Part shown: in pieces, positions 17,454-28,442 of the stretch
Position numbering within the stretch: position 1 is the first letter of the stretch
Layout: every line of letters begins with the position of its first letter
Assembly (NCBI RefSeq): GCF_009651005.1
Contig: NZ_WHVW01000010.1
Location: forward strand, 47,211 to 111,210
Source: Sporosarcina obsidiansis
GTDB lineage: Bacteria; Bacillota; Bacilli; Bacillales_A; Planococcaceae
Direction: 5' to 3'
Length of the DNA: 64,000 nucleotides
Notes under the pieces: model-generated
Database searches by the model: none
The model's input: the letters and a program-made list of their open reading frames with translations, nothing else
Told to the model about the DNA's origin: nothing
Translations under genes and position numbers: made by a program

Positions 17454-17657
17454 TTGTCCTCGTTAGATAAAATGTGGCTGTCTTTTTATGCGATGGGTTT
17501 TATGGTGATTTCAATGGGCTTGATCTATGCAAGTCGATATAAGTTGAAAAATCGCCTAATTAAAGTCCTATTCGCGATTATAGCCTATACGTTATTAATT
17601 ACTTCGTTCTTTGCGATGGTCTATTTAGTATTTAATGGACCGACTGGAGGAGCGTAA
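17454..17657 (+). CDS. yphE: DUF2768 small membrane protein (YphE-like)
   Basis: A 67-residue protein with two transmembrane segments (about 9-25 and 38-58) separated by a basic loop (SRYKLKNR). TTG 17454 is preferred because a strong AGGAAGGTG site lies six to eight bases before it; GTG 17445 overlaps that site. It resembles the DUF2768 family, found between gpsA and spoIVA in spore formers. Function is unknown. It sits three bases before the yphF-like gene. Confidence 0.75.
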   Translation: MSSLDKMWLSFYAMGFMVISMGLIYASRYKLKNRLIKVLFAIIAYTLLITSFFAMVYLVFNGPTGGA

Positions 17658-17660
17658 CCT

Positions 17661-18374
17661 ATGAATAAACGGTTAATCGTACTATCAGTTATGTTATGTG
17701 TTAGTTTACTGTTATCGGGTTGCTTGTCGCGTCCACCTGATGAAAAACAAGCAAGTGAGACCCCATACCCTGATCAGCTAGAAACGATCCAAAAAGCGGT
17801 TGAGAGATTCCAAGAGCAATCAGGTGGATTATTACCAATTAAGACGCGTGATATGGAAATTGATCAATATATCAAATATCCAATTGAATTTTCGAAGATA
17901 GTTCCTGACCATACGGAGAAAATTCCGTCCAACGCATTTGAAAATGGGGGGATCTTCCAGTATGTGCTGATTGACGTGGAAGAGAATCCGACTGTAAAGC
18001 TAGTAGACTTACGAATTGCTGAGAAATTACGTGACTTAAATTTGCGTAAATTCATTAACGGAAACTTACCATTCCTAGATCCAGTAGGCGAGAATGTCTA
18101 TGAAGTAGACTTTAAAAAAATGGGCTTCAAAGAGCCGTTAACAGTCGAAAGCCCTTACTCAAATGCCCATTTACCAATCGTTGTCGCTGGAGATGGTAAT
18201 TTCTATGTAGATTATTCTATAGACTTGAATAAAATTTTAATGGAAGAAAAACCGGAGATTGAGCAGGGAGTGGACATCAGATACTTACTATCTGAGAACT
18301 CACCTATTCTACCCGCTTATTCACTTCCGTATACTGTGAACGAAGCGAATGAGCCTGTATTTATGAAGAAGTAA
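17661..18374 (+). CDS. yphF: Lipoprotein (YphF-like)
   Basis: A 237-residue predicted lipoprotein: signal peptide with lipobox LLSGC and lipidated Cys21, then a soluble acidic domain without catalytic motifs that I recognise. Its position between the DUF2768 gene and spoIVA matches B. subtilis yphF. No terminator is evident directly after it, but a hairpin stands upstream of spoIVA (18569-18602). Function is unknown. Confidence 0.8.
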   Translation: MNKRLIVLSVMLCVSLLLSGCLSRPPDEKQASETPYPDQLETIQKAVERFQEQSGGLLPIKTRDMEIDQYIKYPIEFSKIVPDHTEKIPSNAFENGGIFQYVLIDVEENPTVKLVDLRIAEKLRDLNLRKFINGNLPFLDPVGENVYEVDFKKMGFKEPLTVESPYSNAHLPIVVAGDGNFYVDYSIDLNKILMEEKPEIEQGVDIRYLLSENSPILPAYSLPYTVNEANEPVFMKK

Positions 18375-18568
18375 TTTTCATGCAGTAAAGCGTCTAGTTA
18401 CATATGCGTGTTGAGGGATTGTCTCCAGCTATGAGTCGGCTAACAACGGATGCTAATTGTCTCAGGACTTTGGTCGATTACCGAAGTTGCTCATTCACTA
18501 GTGTCCACACGGAACGGAAATTAAAGGTTACTCTCCACTCGGAAGTATGGTAGCTTACTGAACTATAA
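18375..18568. other. Intergenic region before spoIVA without recognisable genes
   Basis: About 190 bp with no ORF carrying a ribosome binding site. It is less AT-rich than typical spacers here and has short blocks (TAAAGCGTCTAG, CACTAGTG) that recall parts of the other repeat-like spacers, but no clear alignment could be made by eye. Confidence 0.4.
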
Positions 18569-18602
18569 AACGTTTCATGCTTTATGCATGAAACGTTTTT
18601 CT
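18569..18602 (+). terminator. Intrinsic terminator between yphF and spoIVA
   Basis: AACGTTTCATGC pairs with GCATGAAACGTT, followed by T residues. It separates the gpsA-yphF operon from spoIVA. Confidence 0.9.
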
Positions 18603-18642
18603 ATTTCATAAACTACTATGCGGAGAAAAAGGAGGGCGAAAG

Positions 18643-20121
18643 ATGAAAGAAGAATTATATGAAAACTTAGCTAGAAGAACAGATGGCGATATTTATATAG
18701 GTGTGGTTGGCCCTGTTCGTGTTGGAAAATCCACATTTGTTAAACGAGTCATGGAAGAAGTTGTGATACCGAATATGACCGATGCGAACGATCGCGTACG
18801 AGCGCAAGATGAGCTGCCTCAAAGTTCCCCTGGTCCGGTGATAATGACGGCAGAACCAAAGTTTGTGCCAGCTCAAGGCACGAACGTATCGATTGGCGAA
18901 GGGGAGTTGGCATTTCAGATTCGTCTCGCGGATTGTGTAGGCTATGTGATCGATGGAGTAAAAGGTTATGAAGATGAGGAAGGCCCTAAATATGTTCATA
19001 CGCCTTGGCACAATGAACCAATACCATTTGAAGAAGCAGCGCGAATTGGTACTGACAAAGTGATTAGAGATCATTCCACGATTGGAATTTTGCTAACAAC
19101 TGATGGGACAGTAAATAATATTTCACGCTCTGCTGCAGAGGTAGCTGAAAGTGAGATTGTTTCCAAACTTCAGGAAATCGGTAAGCCATTCGTTATTGTG
19201 TTGAATTCTAAAATGCCTGCACATGAGAGAGCGCTAGACTTGAAACAGCAGTTACATGAGAAGTATGGTGTTCCTGTCATTGCGATTAGTGCAGATCAAC
19301 TGAACGCACAGGAAATCCAGCTGATCTTAAAGGAAGCACTCTATGAGTTCCCGATTACGGATATCGAGTTACAACGTCCAGACTGGATGGAGGAGCTAGG
19401 TGACGATCATAAACTGAACGCTAGAATTGATCATGTCATTAAAGACGGTTTCTTAGGTGTCTCGAAAATACGAAAAGTGCAGGAGATAGCTGAATTATTA
19501 CAAGAAGAGGAATTTGTACGACAGGCAGACGTAGTAGAGGTCGATGCGGGTAAAGGGAAGGCCATTGTTAATATAGATATGGATGAACGAGCATATATAG
19601 CGGTATGTGAAGAGTTTATGGGCAAAGAGATGCGGTCGAAAAAAGACTGGCTCGTATTTATTAAGGAAGCAGTGAAAGCTAAAAAGTCCTATGATATGTA
19701 TGCTGAAGCAATTGATACAGCTAAACAGTCTGGTTACGGAGTCGCTCTTCCGACGATAGCGGATTTCCAGCCGACACCGCCAGAGCTAATTAAGCAGGAT
19801 ACATTCTATGGGGTTAGAATGAAAGCGAAAGCGCCTTCGTTGCATATTATACGGATCGACATGGAAGCAGAGTTTTCTCCACTAATCGGTTCAGAGTTCC
19901 ATAGTCATCATTTACTTAAGGAATTGAAAAATGCGTATTTACATGACCGAGATGCGTTATGGGAAACACAATTATTTGGAACGCCGCTTCATGAAGTAAT
20001 GAAAGAAAGTATTCGTTTCAAGACGGCAGCTGTACCAGATAATGCCAGAAAACGTTTGCGTGAAACAATTGAGCAGATGGTGAATGACGGGAATAAAGGG
20101 ATGATCACATTTATCGTTTAA
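18643..20121 (+). CDS. spoIVA: Stage IV sporulation protein A (spore coat scaffold ATPase)
   Basis: A 492-residue protein, the same length as in B. subtilis. SpoIVA hydrolyses ATP to polymerise on the outer forespore membrane, anchored by SpoVM, forming the coat basement layer. The Walker A motif GPVRVGKST spans residues 23-31, a Walker B-type segment follows, and the conserved C-terminal region is intact. ATG 18643 follows AAAGGAGGGCG. A SigE promoter is expected; I see only a weak CATAAACT -10 candidate at 18607. It is diagnostic of endospore formation. Confidence 0.98.
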   Translation: MKEELYENLARRTDGDIYIGVVGPVRVGKSTFVKRVMEEVVIPNMTDANDRVRAQDELPQSSPGPVIMTAEPKFVPAQGTNVSIGEGELAFQIRLADCVGYVIDGVKGYEDEEGPKYVHTPWHNEPIPFEEAARIGTDKVIRDHSTIGILLTTDGTVNNISRSAAEVAESEIVSKLQEIGKPFVIVLNSKMPAHERALDLKQQLHEKYGVPVIAISADQLNAQEIQLILKEALYEFPITDIELQRPDWMEELGDDHKLNARIDHVIKDGFLGVSKIRKVQEIAELLQEEEFVRQADVVEVDAGKGKAIVNIDMDERAYIAVCEEFMGKEMRSKKDWLVFIKEAVKAKKSYDMYAEAIDTAKQSGYGVALPTIADFQPTPPELIKQDTFYGVRMKAKAPSLHIIRIDMEAEFSPLIGSEFHSHHLLKELKNAYLHDRDALWETQLFGTPLHEVMKESIRFKTAAVPDNARKRLRETIEQMVNDGNKGMITFIV

Positions 20122-20135
20122 CTTATATTGTCAGG

Positions 20136-20162
20136 GAAAGATCCGTAAAACGGGTCTTTTTT
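20136..20162 (+). terminator. Intrinsic terminator of spoIVA
   Basis: AAAGATCCGT pairs with ACGGGTCTTT (with G-U pairs) followed by T residues. Confidence 0.85.
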
Positions 20163-20304
20163 CTATGGTTTTAACATTAAAACTACAGAAAAGCTGTTTA
20201 TAAAGGGAAAGCGCGATAATATTGTTGCACCACCGTTTTTCTTATGTTACTCTTTTTACAGTGTTAACAGCAATAGCATCCCCCTTTGAGAGGAGGTGAA
20301 CGGT

Positions 20305-20577
20305 GTGAATAAAACAGAATTAATTAACTCTGTAGCAGAAGCGGCAGGTCTAACTAAAAAAGACGCAACTAAAGCTGTTGAAGCTGTATTCGATACAATT
20401 CAATCGACTCTTGCTAACGGTGATAAAGTTCAATTGATTGGTTTCGGAAACTTTGAAGTTCGTGAACGCGCTGCCCGTAAAGGTCGTAATCCACAATCGG
20501 GTGAAGAGATCGAAATCGCTGCAAGTAAAGTTCCAGCTTTTAAAGCGGGTAAAGCACTAAAAGACGCAGTAAAATAA
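20305..20577 (+). CDS. hup: DNA-binding protein HU
   Basis: A 90-residue histone-like protein that bends and compacts [24 protein letters not shown], the [19 protein letters not shown] arm and the [15 protein letters not shown] tail are all standard for HU. GTG 20305 is chosen because AGGAGGTG (20291-20298) lies six bases before it; a GTG at 20296 falls in that site. It stands alone between spoIVA and folE, as in B. subtilis (hbs). Confidence 0.97.
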   Translation: MNKTELINSVAEAAGLTKKDATKAVEAVFDTIQSTLANGDKVQLIGFGNFEVRERAARKGRNPQSGEEIEIAASKVPAFKAGKALKDAVK

Positions 20578-20592
20578 TTCGAGATTTTACAT

Positions 20593-20645
20593 AGGAGTCC
20601 GTCCAGCGAATCTGTCAACCAGATGCCAATGGATGGACTCCTTTA
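20593..20645 (+). terminator. Probable terminator of hup
   Basis: GGAGTCCGTCC (20594-20604) pairs with GGATGGACTCC (20631-20641) around a long loop; the T run is only three to four bases. Confidence 0.65.
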
Positions 20646-20753
20646 CATTTGAGAACTCACTACATAACGAAGTACCCTAACTGTACGGAATGGGTGGAAT
20701 ATGCTACTATTTTGGTGAAATAGGTTTTGTTCCTACAAGGAGGACATGCTGTG

Positions 20754-21323
20754 ATGAATGAGCAAGATATTAATAAAATAGAACAAGCAGTCAAGATGAT
20801 ATTAGAAGCGATTGGGGAAGATCCAAATCGCGAAGGCTTACTTGATACGCCTAAGCGTGTCGCCAAAATGTATAATGAAGTATTTGAAGGATTAAACAAG
20901 GACCCGAAGGAATATTTTGAAGTTGTTTTTCATGAAAACCATAACGAAGTTGTCTTAGTGAAAGATATTCCATTTTACTCCATGTGTGAACACCATTTAG
21001 TTCCTTTCTTCGGTTTAGCCCATGTAGCGTATATTCCACGAGATGGTGTAGTTGCAGGATTGAGTAAGCTGGCCAGAGCAGTCGAGACAACAGCCCGACG
21101 TCCACAACTGCAGGAACGCATTACGTCAACGGTTGCAGATGCTATGATGGAAATGCTAAATCCTATCGGTGTCTATGTCATCATTGAAGCCGAGCATATG
21201 TGTATGACGATGAGAGGAATTAAAAAACCTGGCTCTAAGACGATTACAACAGTTGCTAGGGGAATTTATGAACATGATGACGTGAAGCGGGCAGAAATTC
21301 TATCTCTTGTTAAAACGAATTGA
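20754..21323 (+). CDS. folE: GTP cyclohydrolase I
   Basis: A 189-residue homodecameric enzyme that turns GTP into 7,8-dihydroneopterin triphosphate, the first step to folate. The zinc-ligand motifs CEHHLVPF (about 76) and HMCMTMRG (about 145) and the [11 protein letters not shown] segment are clear. GTG 20751 and ATG 20754 are both compatible with AAGGAGG; ATG is preferred. It precedes mtrB, as in the mtrAB operon of B. subtilis. Confidence 0.96.
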   Translation: MNEQDINKIEQAVKMILEAIGEDPNREGLLDTPKRVAKMYNEVFEGLNKDPKEYFEVVFHENHNEVVLVKDIPFYSMCEHHLVPFFGLAHVAYIPRDGVVAGLSKLARAVETTARRPQLQERITSTVADAMMEMLNPIGVYVIIEAEHMCMTMRGIKKPGSKTITTVARGIYEHDDVKRAEILSLVKTN

Positions 21324-21388
21324 GGTCTTTGCGGAGCGCTCGATTTATATGCTATTATTAAGACCATATAGAGACTGGAGATGAAAGG

Positions 21389-21610
21389 ATGACACAACCT
21401 GATTATCTAATAATTAAAGCGAAAAAAGATGGAGTGAATGTCATTGGTTTGACGAGAGGCAATGATACAAAGTTTCACCATACCGAGAAGTTAGATCGCG
21501 GAGAGGTAATGATCGCTCAGTTTACCGAGCATACGTCTGCCATGAAAATTCGAGGTGAGGCGGAAATTCACACAGCTCATGGAGTAATTTCGAGCGAAGA
21601 AAAAGAATGA
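21389..21610 (+). CDS. mtrB: Tryptophan RNA-binding attenuation protein (TRAP)
   Basis: A 73-residue protein of the TRAP family, which forms an 11-subunit ring that binds GAG/UAG repeats in trp leaders when loaded with tryptophan. The [23 protein letters not shown] core contains the Lys and Arg residues used for RNA contacts and the Thr residues lining the tryptophan pocket. Its usual target, a trp operon, is missing from its B. subtilis position in this window (between aroH and hisC). I saw no run of eleven spaced GAG/UAG triplets in the window. Confidence 0.95.
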   Translation: MTQPDYLIIKAKKDGVNVIGLTRGNDTKFHHTEKLDRGEVMIAQFTEHTSAMKIRGEAEIHTAHGVISSEEKE

Positions 21611-21646
21611 CCGGCAATTTAAGGTTGATGGGAATGGAGCATACTG

Positions 21647-22378
21647 ATGGATACAAAAGGATTCACTGATCAAGTCGACAATTATATACAAAACTTGCGA
21701 AGTGCTATTTATCAACCCATTGTCGAGCGAGATGCAGGACATGCTCCGATTGATAGACAAAAGGCGTTTTTACTTTTGTTACCTTTATTGAATGGGGAAC
21801 AGTGGACCGATGAAATGCATAGCGCAGCCTTAGCAATTGGAGCCATACATATGGCCTTTGATATCCATGATCAAATCGACATATCTGACGCTTCTTCAAA
21901 GGAACAGCAATTAATGGTGCTCGCCGGTGATCACTTTAGTGGAATCCATTATAAGTTATTGGCTTCCATTCCAAACTTCCATCTTATACGTTCTTTATCC
22001 ACTGCGATCGGTAAGATCAATGAAAGCAAAACGACTCTGTTGCAAGCACCTCCAGACTCTTTAAAGGACCGGTTGCAAATGATCGGCGAAGTAGAGAGTG
22101 GTTGTATACTGGAATTTTATCAAACGTTTGATTTTACTCGGTATATCGCCATTGTTGAAATAGCTTTTCCTTTACTTTGGTTAATTCAAAGTAAGCAAAA
22201 TGATTTGTGCAACATGAAATTTCCGCATCTAGCTCCCAATACGAGTGATACGGAAGAATGGATTGAACTATTAAGGGATAATTTGCACAGCAGATTACAG
22301 AACAGTTTTTATTTACATAAACCCCTAGTAGACGAATTACTGAGTCTGACGGAGCAAGGGGTTAGCAAACTGATTTAG
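21647..22378 (+). CDS. hepS: Heptaprenyl diphosphate synthase component I
   Basis: A 243-residue small subunit of the two-component polyprenyl synthase that makes the C35 side chain of menaquinone-7. HepS lacks aspartate-rich catalytic motifs; here the [11 protein letters not shown] segment (about 68-78) marks the family. It precedes menG and hepT in an operon, and HepT carries the catalysis. The start at 21647 has a modest TGGAG site. The gene order folE-mtrB-hepS-menG-hepT-ndk equals that of B. subtilis. Confidence 0.92.
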   Translation: MDTKGFTDQVDNYIQNLRSAIYQPIVERDAGHAPIDRQKAFLLLLPLLNGEQWTDEMHSAALAIGAIHMAFDIHDQIDISDASSKEQQLMVLAGDHFSGIHYKLLASIPNFHLIRSLSTAIGKINESKTTLLQAPPDSLKDRLQMIGEVESGCILEFYQTFDFTRYIAIVEIAFPLLWLIQSKQNDLCNMKFPHLAPNTSDTEEWIELLRDNLHSRLQNSFYLHKPLVDELLSLTEQGVSKLI

Positions 22379-22394
22379 AAAGAAGGGTCAGGTT

Positions 22395-23090
22395 ATGGCG
22401 GTTTCAAAAGAAGAAAGAGTTCATAATGTCTTTGAAAAAATTTCAACGGACTATGATAAAATGAATTCCGTAATCAGTTTCAATCAACATATTAAATGGC
22501 GCAATGACATAATGACCCGAATGAACGTACAGCCTGGTGCTAAAGCATTGGATGTATGTTGTGGCACGGGCGATTGGACAGTGGCACTGGCTGAAGCAGC
22601 AGGACCAACTGGTGAAGTAGTGGGTCTTGACTTCAGCGCAAATATGCTGGATTCTGCAAGAACGAAAACCGCATCTTATCCAAATCTGACGCTGCTACAA
22701 GGAAATGCGATGTCTCTTCCATTTGATGACAATTCATTCGATTATGTAACGATAGGATTCGGCTTGCGTAATGTTCCGGACTATCTTACTGTCCTGAAAG
22801 AAATGCACCGAGTGCTAAAACCAGGTGGAATGGCGGTATGCCTAGAAACATCTCAGTCTAAAATACCCGTCTATCGCCAGGCGTTTCGCTTTTATTTTAA
22901 ATATGTCATGCCGTTATTTGGGAAGCTTTTCGCGAAAAGCTATAAAGAATATTCGTGGCTTCAGGAATCGGCAAATGATTTTCCGGGAATGAAAGAGCTT
23001 GCGCAGCTATTTGTTGATGCGGGCTATCAAGAAGTTTCATACAAGGCATACAGTGGCGGTGCGGCGGCGGGCCATATTGCATACAAATAA
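22395..23090 (+). CDS. menG: Demethylmenaquinone methyltransferase
   Basis: A 231-residue SAM-dependent C-methyltransferase for the last step of menaquinone synthesis. The SAM-binding DVCCGTGDW motif (about 50-58), the GFGLRNV motif (about 117-123) and the [24 protein letters not shown] segment are UbiE/MenG signatures. It lies between the two subunits of heptaprenyl diphosphate synthase, so ring methylation and side-chain synthesis are co-expressed. Its stop codon nearly touches the next ORF. Confidence 0.97.
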   Translation: MAVSKEERVHNVFEKISTDYDKMNSVISFNQHIKWRNDIMTRMNVQPGAKALDVCCGTGDWTVALAEAAGPTGEVVGLDFSANMLDSARTKTASYPNLTLLQGNAMSLPFDDNSFDYVTIGFGLRNVPDYLTVLKEMHRVLKPGGMAVCLETSQSKIPVYRQAFRFYFKYVMPLFGKLFAKSYKEYSWLQESANDFPGMKELAQLFVDAGYQEVSYKAYSGGAAAGHIAYK

Positions 23091-23110
23091 TGAGTACACG
23101 GGAGAAGGTA

Positions 23111-24091
23111 ATGGGGTTGGAAAAAATTAAGTTGATGTCACTTTATACGGATTTTCGTAAAGACGTGTCCTATATTGAAAAAGAGCTTGAGCGTTCCGTG
23201 CAATCTTCTTCTCCCATTGTCCGTCAAGCATCTTTGCATTTATTAAAAGCTGGTGGGAAAAGAATTCGCCCGATTTTTGTCATTTTGGCAGCGCAATTCG
23301 GTCACTACTCCCTTGAAAACGCCTCAAAAGTCGCTGTGTCGCTTGAATTGATCCATATGGCATCACTTGTACATGATGATGTCATTGATGATTCAAATAT
23401 GAGACGGGGCTTAGAGACTGTCAAGGCAAAGTGGAATAACCGAGTTGCCATGTATGCTGGTGATTTTATCTTTTCTCGCGCGCTAACTTCCATTGGTAGC
23501 ATTGAAAAAGAAGCTGTTCATCGAATCTTGGCAGAGACGATGTTAGAAATTTGTAAAGGTGAAATCATCCAAATTGATTTTCAGAGACAAACAAATCAAA
23601 ATTTACGAGATTATTTACAACGAATTAAGCGTAAAACGGCTTTGTTATTAGCTTCTAGTTGCGAATTGGGAGCGTTAAGCGCTGATGCAGATTCTGAAAC
23701 CGTTCGGAAACTTAAAAGATATGGTTATTTTACAGGAATGGCATTTCAAATTGTAGACGATATTCTCGACATTACATCAACGGATGCCGAATTAGGAAAA
23801 CCGGCGGGTAGTGATTTATTAAATGGTCATATCACACTGCCTATTTTATACATAAAAGAAAATGTGGAGTTTCAACCTTATATGGAACGTGCATTTACAG
23901 GTGATATGGTGGAGTCTGAACGGCAAAGTATGCTGCGTTATATTAGACAAAGTGGTGCAATTGAAAAAGCACAGCATGTTAGTGACCTATATTTGGCAAA
24001 GGCTCTGAAAGAACTCGAAAGTCTTCCAAATGGCAAGTCAAAAAAAGCGCTGGTTCAAATTGCAGATTTTATCGGACAGAGAAAATATTGA
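23111..24091 (+). CDS. hepT: Heptaprenyl diphosphate synthase component II
   Basis: A 326-residue catalytic subunit, a trans-prenyltransferase. The first aspartate-rich motif HDDVIDDS (about 89) and the second DDILD (about 217) bind magnesium-diphosphate, and the GGKRIRP substrate motif is at about 45-51. ATG 23111 follows GGAGAAGG; an earlier ATG (23090) overlaps the menG stop and would place this site inside the gene. It works with HepS to make C35 diphosphate. Confidence 0.94.
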   Translation: MGLEKIKLMSLYTDFRKDVSYIEKELERSVQSSSPIVRQASLHLLKAGGKRIRPIFVILAAQFGHYSLENASKVAVSLELIHMASLVHDDVIDDSNMRRGLETVKAKWNNRVAMYAGDFIFSRALTSIGSIEKEAVHRILAETMLEICKGEIIQIDFQRQTNQNLRDYLQRIKRKTALLLASSCELGALSADADSETVRKLKRYGYFTGMAFQIVDDILDITSTDAELGKPAGSDLLNGHITLPILYIKENVEFQPYMERAFTGDMVESERQSMLRYIRQSGAIEKAQHVSDLYLAKALKELESLPNGKSKKALVQIADFIGQRKY

Positions 24092-24107
24092 CGATACTTG
24101 TTAATAG

Positions 24108-24136
24108 TTGAAAGAACAAGGCGACGGTGGTACGAT
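24108..24136 (+). promoter_or_regulatory. Candidate SigA-type promoter of ndk
   Basis: TTGAAA (24108-24113), 17 bp, TACGAT (24131-24136), about 50 bp before the ndk start. Confidence 0.55.
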
Positions 24137-24183
24137 TTAAAAGGGATATTCCCCGACAGACGTATGAAGGAGTGTTTTGACAG

Positions 24184-24630
24184 ATGGAAAGAACATTTTT
24201 AATGGTGAAACCAGACGGTGTACAACGTAATCTTATAGGTGAAATTGTTGGCCGTTTCGAAGACAAAGGTTATCAGTTAGTTGGCGGAAAATTAATGAAT
24301 ATTTCTCAAGAACTTGCTGAACAGCACTATGGTGAGCACAAAGAACGCCCATTCTTTGGAGAGCTTGTAGACTTCATTACTTCTGGACCTGTATTTGCAA
24401 TGGTTTGGGAAGGCGAGAACGTCATTTCTACAGCACGCTTAATGATGGGTGCTACGAATCCAAAAGAATCAGCTCCTGGCACGATTCGCGGGGACTTCGC
24501 TGTAACGGTAAGCAAAAATATTATTCATGGTTCAGATTCACCTGAGTCAGCAAGCCGCGAAATTAACTTGTTCTTCAAAGAAGAAGAGCTTGTGACTTAT
24601 GACAAATCAGTGAACAACTGGATAAACTAA
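24184..24630 (+). CDS. ndk: Nucleoside diphosphate kinase
   Basis: A 148-residue enzyme that equalises nucleoside triphosphate pools through a phosphohistidine intermediate. The catalytic His is in [12 protein letters not shown] (about 115), and the N-terminal [20 protein letters not shown] is canonical. It has its own promoter and terminator, lying between hepT and cheR as in B. subtilis. Confidence 0.98.
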   Translation: MERTFLMVKPDGVQRNLIGEIVGRFEDKGYQLVGGKLMNISQELAEQHYGEHKERPFFGELVDFITSGPVFAMVWEGENVISTARLMMGATNPKESAPGTIRGDFAVTVSKNIIHGSDSPESASREINLFFKEEELVTYDKSVNNWIN

Positions 24631-24636
24631 TCGCCA

Positions 24637-24672
24637 AAAACAGCCGAGCGAATTTCGCATGGCTGTTTTTTT
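24637..24672 (+). terminator. Intrinsic terminator of ndk
   Basis: AAAACAGCC pairs with GGCTGTTTT around an inner imperfect stem, followed by T residues. Confidence 0.88.
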
Positions 24673-25737
<1,065 letters not shown>

Positions 25738-25763
25738 TAGAGAATTCAAGGAGGGAACTGAAC

Positions 25764-26945
25764 ATGCGGTATATTACAGCTGGAGAATCACATGGTCCGC
25801 AACTGACAGCCATCATAGAAGGATTACCTGCACAAATGGAATTGACAGCCGAGATGATTAATAAGGAATTGAAAAGAAGACAAGGTGGTCACGGAAGAGG
25901 ACGAAGAATGCAGATTGAAAAAGACCGTGTGGAAATTTCATCAGGCGTACGACACGGTAAGACAATCGGTTCACCTGTTACGCTTACAGTCGTAAATGAT
26001 GATTGGAAACATTGGACAGGGATTATGGGTGTAGAACCTTTAGGGGAAGATGTGAATCCAGAAGACGTGAAACGCCAAATAACGAGACCGCGACCTGGTC
26101 ATGCAGATTTAGTAGGTGGCATGAAATATGGCCATCGCGATTTGCGAAATGTCTTAGAACGCTCATCTGCACGTGAAACGACGATGAGAGTTGCGATTGG
26201 TGCAGTGGCCAAGCAGTTTTTACGTCAATTAGGTATTGAAACGGTAGCGCATGTGACGGAAATTGGTGGAATACAAACAGATCCTTCAACCTATGCAAAC
26301 TTAACCATTGAAGAACTACGCCAAACGATCGAGGAAGATGGTGTGTACTGCGCTGACCGAGTAGCTTCAGTCAAAATGACGGAAGCTATTGATGACATCA
26401 AGAAGCGTGGCGACACACTTGGTGGTGTAGTGGAGGTCATTATCGAAGGCTGTCCTCCAGGTATAGGAAGCTATGTACAGTTTGATAGAAAAATGGATGG
26501 TAAGCTAGCTGGTGCTATGATGAGTATTAATGCATTCAAAGGCGTAGAAGTCGGTTTAGGTTTTGACATGGCAAGAATGCCAGGAAGTGAAGTTCATGAT
26601 GAGATTAGTTGGGACAAGGAGCAAGGATATTATCGCAAGTCCAATCGCTTAGGTGGTCTGGAAGGCGGAATGACAACTGGAATGCCAATTGTGATAAGAG
26701 GCGTGATGAAGCCGATCCCTACGTTATACAAACCTTTGGAGAGTGTAGATATTGACACGAAGGAGCCGTTTGTTGCGACAATCGAGCGATCTGATCCTTG
26801 TGCAGTGCCTGCAGCATCCGTTGTCGCAGAGCATGTGATTGCGACTGAAATGGCAAAAGCGATTATGGAAGAATTCCGTGCGGATACAATGGATGGTTTA
26901 CAAAGGGATATCGAGCAATATAGACAGTATGTAAAGGAGTATTAA
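25764..26945 (+). CDS. aroF: Chorismate synthase
   Basis: A 393-residue FMN-dependent enzyme that converts EPSP to chorismate (AroC in E. coli naming). [12 protein letters not shown] at the start, [14 protein letters not shown] and the RASAR-like [13 protein letters not shown] motif are signatures. AAGGAGGG precedes the ATG. It opens the aromatic cluster: aroB starts one base after its stop, then aroH, hisC, tyrA and aroA. Confidence 0.97.
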   Translation: MRYITAGESHGPQLTAIIEGLPAQMELTAEMINKELKRRQGGHGRGRRMQIEKDRVEISSGVRHGKTIGSPVTLTVVNDDWKHWTGIMGVEPLGEDVNPEDVKRQITRPRPGHADLVGGMKYGHRDLRNVLERSSARETTMRVAIGAVAKQFLRQLGIETVAHVTEIGGIQTDPSTYANLTIEELRQTIEEDGVYCADRVASVKMTEAIDDIKKRGDTLGGVVEVIIEGCPPGIGSYVQFDRKMDGKLAGAMMSINAFKGVEVGLGFDMARMPGSEVHDEISWDKEQGYYRKSNRLGGLEGGMTTGMPIVIRGVMKPIPTLYKPLESVDIDTKEPFVATIERSDPCAVPAASVVAEHVIATEMAKAIMEEFRADTMDGLQRDIEQYRQYVKEY

Positions 26946-26946
26946 G

Positions 26947-28053
26947 ATGGAAAAGTTAACAGTGTCCGTCCATGATCACCAATACGATGTCTATATCGGT
27001 TCTGGTACGTATAAAGTATTTGCGACAGAATATGCTGAGTTGATCAAAAGTACTGATCGCATTGGGATTATTGCAGATGCTCATGTCGCTGAACTGCATC
27101 TTCCGTTATTACAAGAAGCGTTAGCTCATACGGAACGTGAAGTGTCGGTGAAAATCGTGCCTGGCGGAGAAAGTTGTAAAGTACCAGAAGTTTATACGGA
27201 TTGTCAGTCCTTTCTTCTAAAAGAAGGATTTACACGCAACTCCCTTCTCATTGCTTTCGGTGGTGGTGCTTGTGGAGATTTGACTGGTTTTGTAGCGGCT
27301 ACGTTCATGAGAGGTATTCGCTTTATTCAATGTCCGACAACGGTATTGGCTCATGATAGTGCAGTGGGAGGTAAGACGGCGATTAACATGCCGGAAGGGA
27401 AGAATATGGTCGGTTCCTTTCATCAACCAGTTGCCGTCTTGTTTGATACAGATGTATTCAAGACACTGCCGGCTTCTGAAATGCGCTCGGGGATGGCAGA
27501 ATTGATTAAACATGCGTTTATTTCAGATGCTAGCTGGACGGAGCGTTTACTTGTTGAGGATCAATTTACTTCTCCCTCTATAAAATGGTTGGAAACAGAA
27601 TTGTTGCAAGGGATCAAGGTCAAAGCACAAATCGTCGGAGAAGATGAATTTGAACATTCTACCCGAAAGTTTTTGAACTTTGGACATACGTTTGGCCATG
27701 CTGTAGAAGCCGCATCTGGGTTCGGCAGTCTACGTCATGGAGAGTGTGTAATCATCGGTATGGGATATGCATTCCTTCTAAGCGAAAGATACGGCGAGTT
27801 ACCTGAAAATTTTACGGATCGCTATTTACATTTTGCGAAGCGTAATGGCTATACATTTGATCCTGTTTTTTCATACAGTTTTAATGAACTATTGTCCTAT
27901 ATGCAGAAAGATAAAAAGGCGTCTTTTGGAAAAATGAATTTTGTCCTGCTTAAGCAACTAGGGCAGCCATTTGTACAGGAAATTAGTACAGAAGAATGTC
28001 AGGAAGTGTTTGAACTATTTAAGCAGAAGCTAGAAAGCGAGGAGATTGTGTGA
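26947..28053 (+). CDS. aroB: 3-dehydroquinate synthase
   Basis: A 368-residue NAD-dependent, metal-dependent enzyme converting DAHP to 3-dehydroquinate. The NAD-binding GGGACGDLTGFVAAT region (about 101-115) and zinc ligands in the MAELIKHAFISD and NFGHTFGHAVE segments are present. The stop codon overlaps the aroH GTG start (GTGA), so translation is probably coupled. Confidence 0.97.
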   Translation: MEKLTVSVHDHQYDVYIGSGTYKVFATEYAELIKSTDRIGIIADAHVAELHLPLLQEALAHTEREVSVKIVPGGESCKVPEVYTDCQSFLLKEGFTRNSLLIAFGGGACGDLTGFVAATFMRGIRFIQCPTTVLAHDSAVGGKTAINMPEGKNMVGSFHQPVAVLFDTDVFKTLPASEMRSGMAELIKHAFISDASWTERLLVEDQFTSPSIKWLETELLQGIKVKAQIVGEDEFEHSTRKFLNFGHTFGHAVEAASGFGSLRHGECVIIGMGYAFLLSERYGELPENFTDRYLHFAKRNGYTFDPVFSYSFNELLSYMQKDKKASFGKMNFVLLKQLGQPFVQEISTEECQEVFELFKQKLESEEIV

Positions 28054-28415
28054 GTGTCAGAGGAGTCCGAGGTGCAACGACGGTAGAGAAAGATGAAGCA
28101 CAGGAAATTTTATTGGCAACAGAGGAGCTTGTGTTGGAGATGGCGAAAGTGAATCAATTTAAGCCGGAAGATATTGTCTCAGTCATTGTCTCCACAACAG
28201 TGGATGTCAAAGCGGCATTTCCTGCAAGAGCAATCCGTTCAATTGAAGGCTGGACGTATGTACCTGTCATGTGCACACATGAGATCGATGTACCTGGTTC
28301 TATGCGTAAATGCATTCGCGTCATGATGAATGTCAACACATCTATAAAGCAAAATGAAATACAGCATGTTTATCAAAAGAACGCGATTCAATTACGCCCT
28401 GATTTACAAAAATAA
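28050..28415 (+). CDS. aroH: Chorismate mutase, AroH type
   Basis: A 121-residue trimeric monofunctional enzyme rearranging chorismate to prephenate. The AroH-fold signatures VRGVRGATTV at the start, the ARAIRSIEGWTYVPVMC centre, and the catalytic Arg region RKCIRVMM are visible. GTG 28050 overlaps the aroB stop by four bases and follows GAGGAG. In B. subtilis the trpEDCFBA genes come next; here hisC follows directly. Confidence 0.95.
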   Translation: MSVRGVRGATTVEKDEAQEILLATEELVLEMAKVNQFKPEDIVSVIVSTTVDVKAAFPARAIRSIEGWTYVPVMCTHEIDVPGSMRKCIRVMMNVNTSIKQNEIQHVYQKNAIQLRPDLQK

Positions 28416-28442
28416 AGAATTATGATAACGGAGGGGACCCCA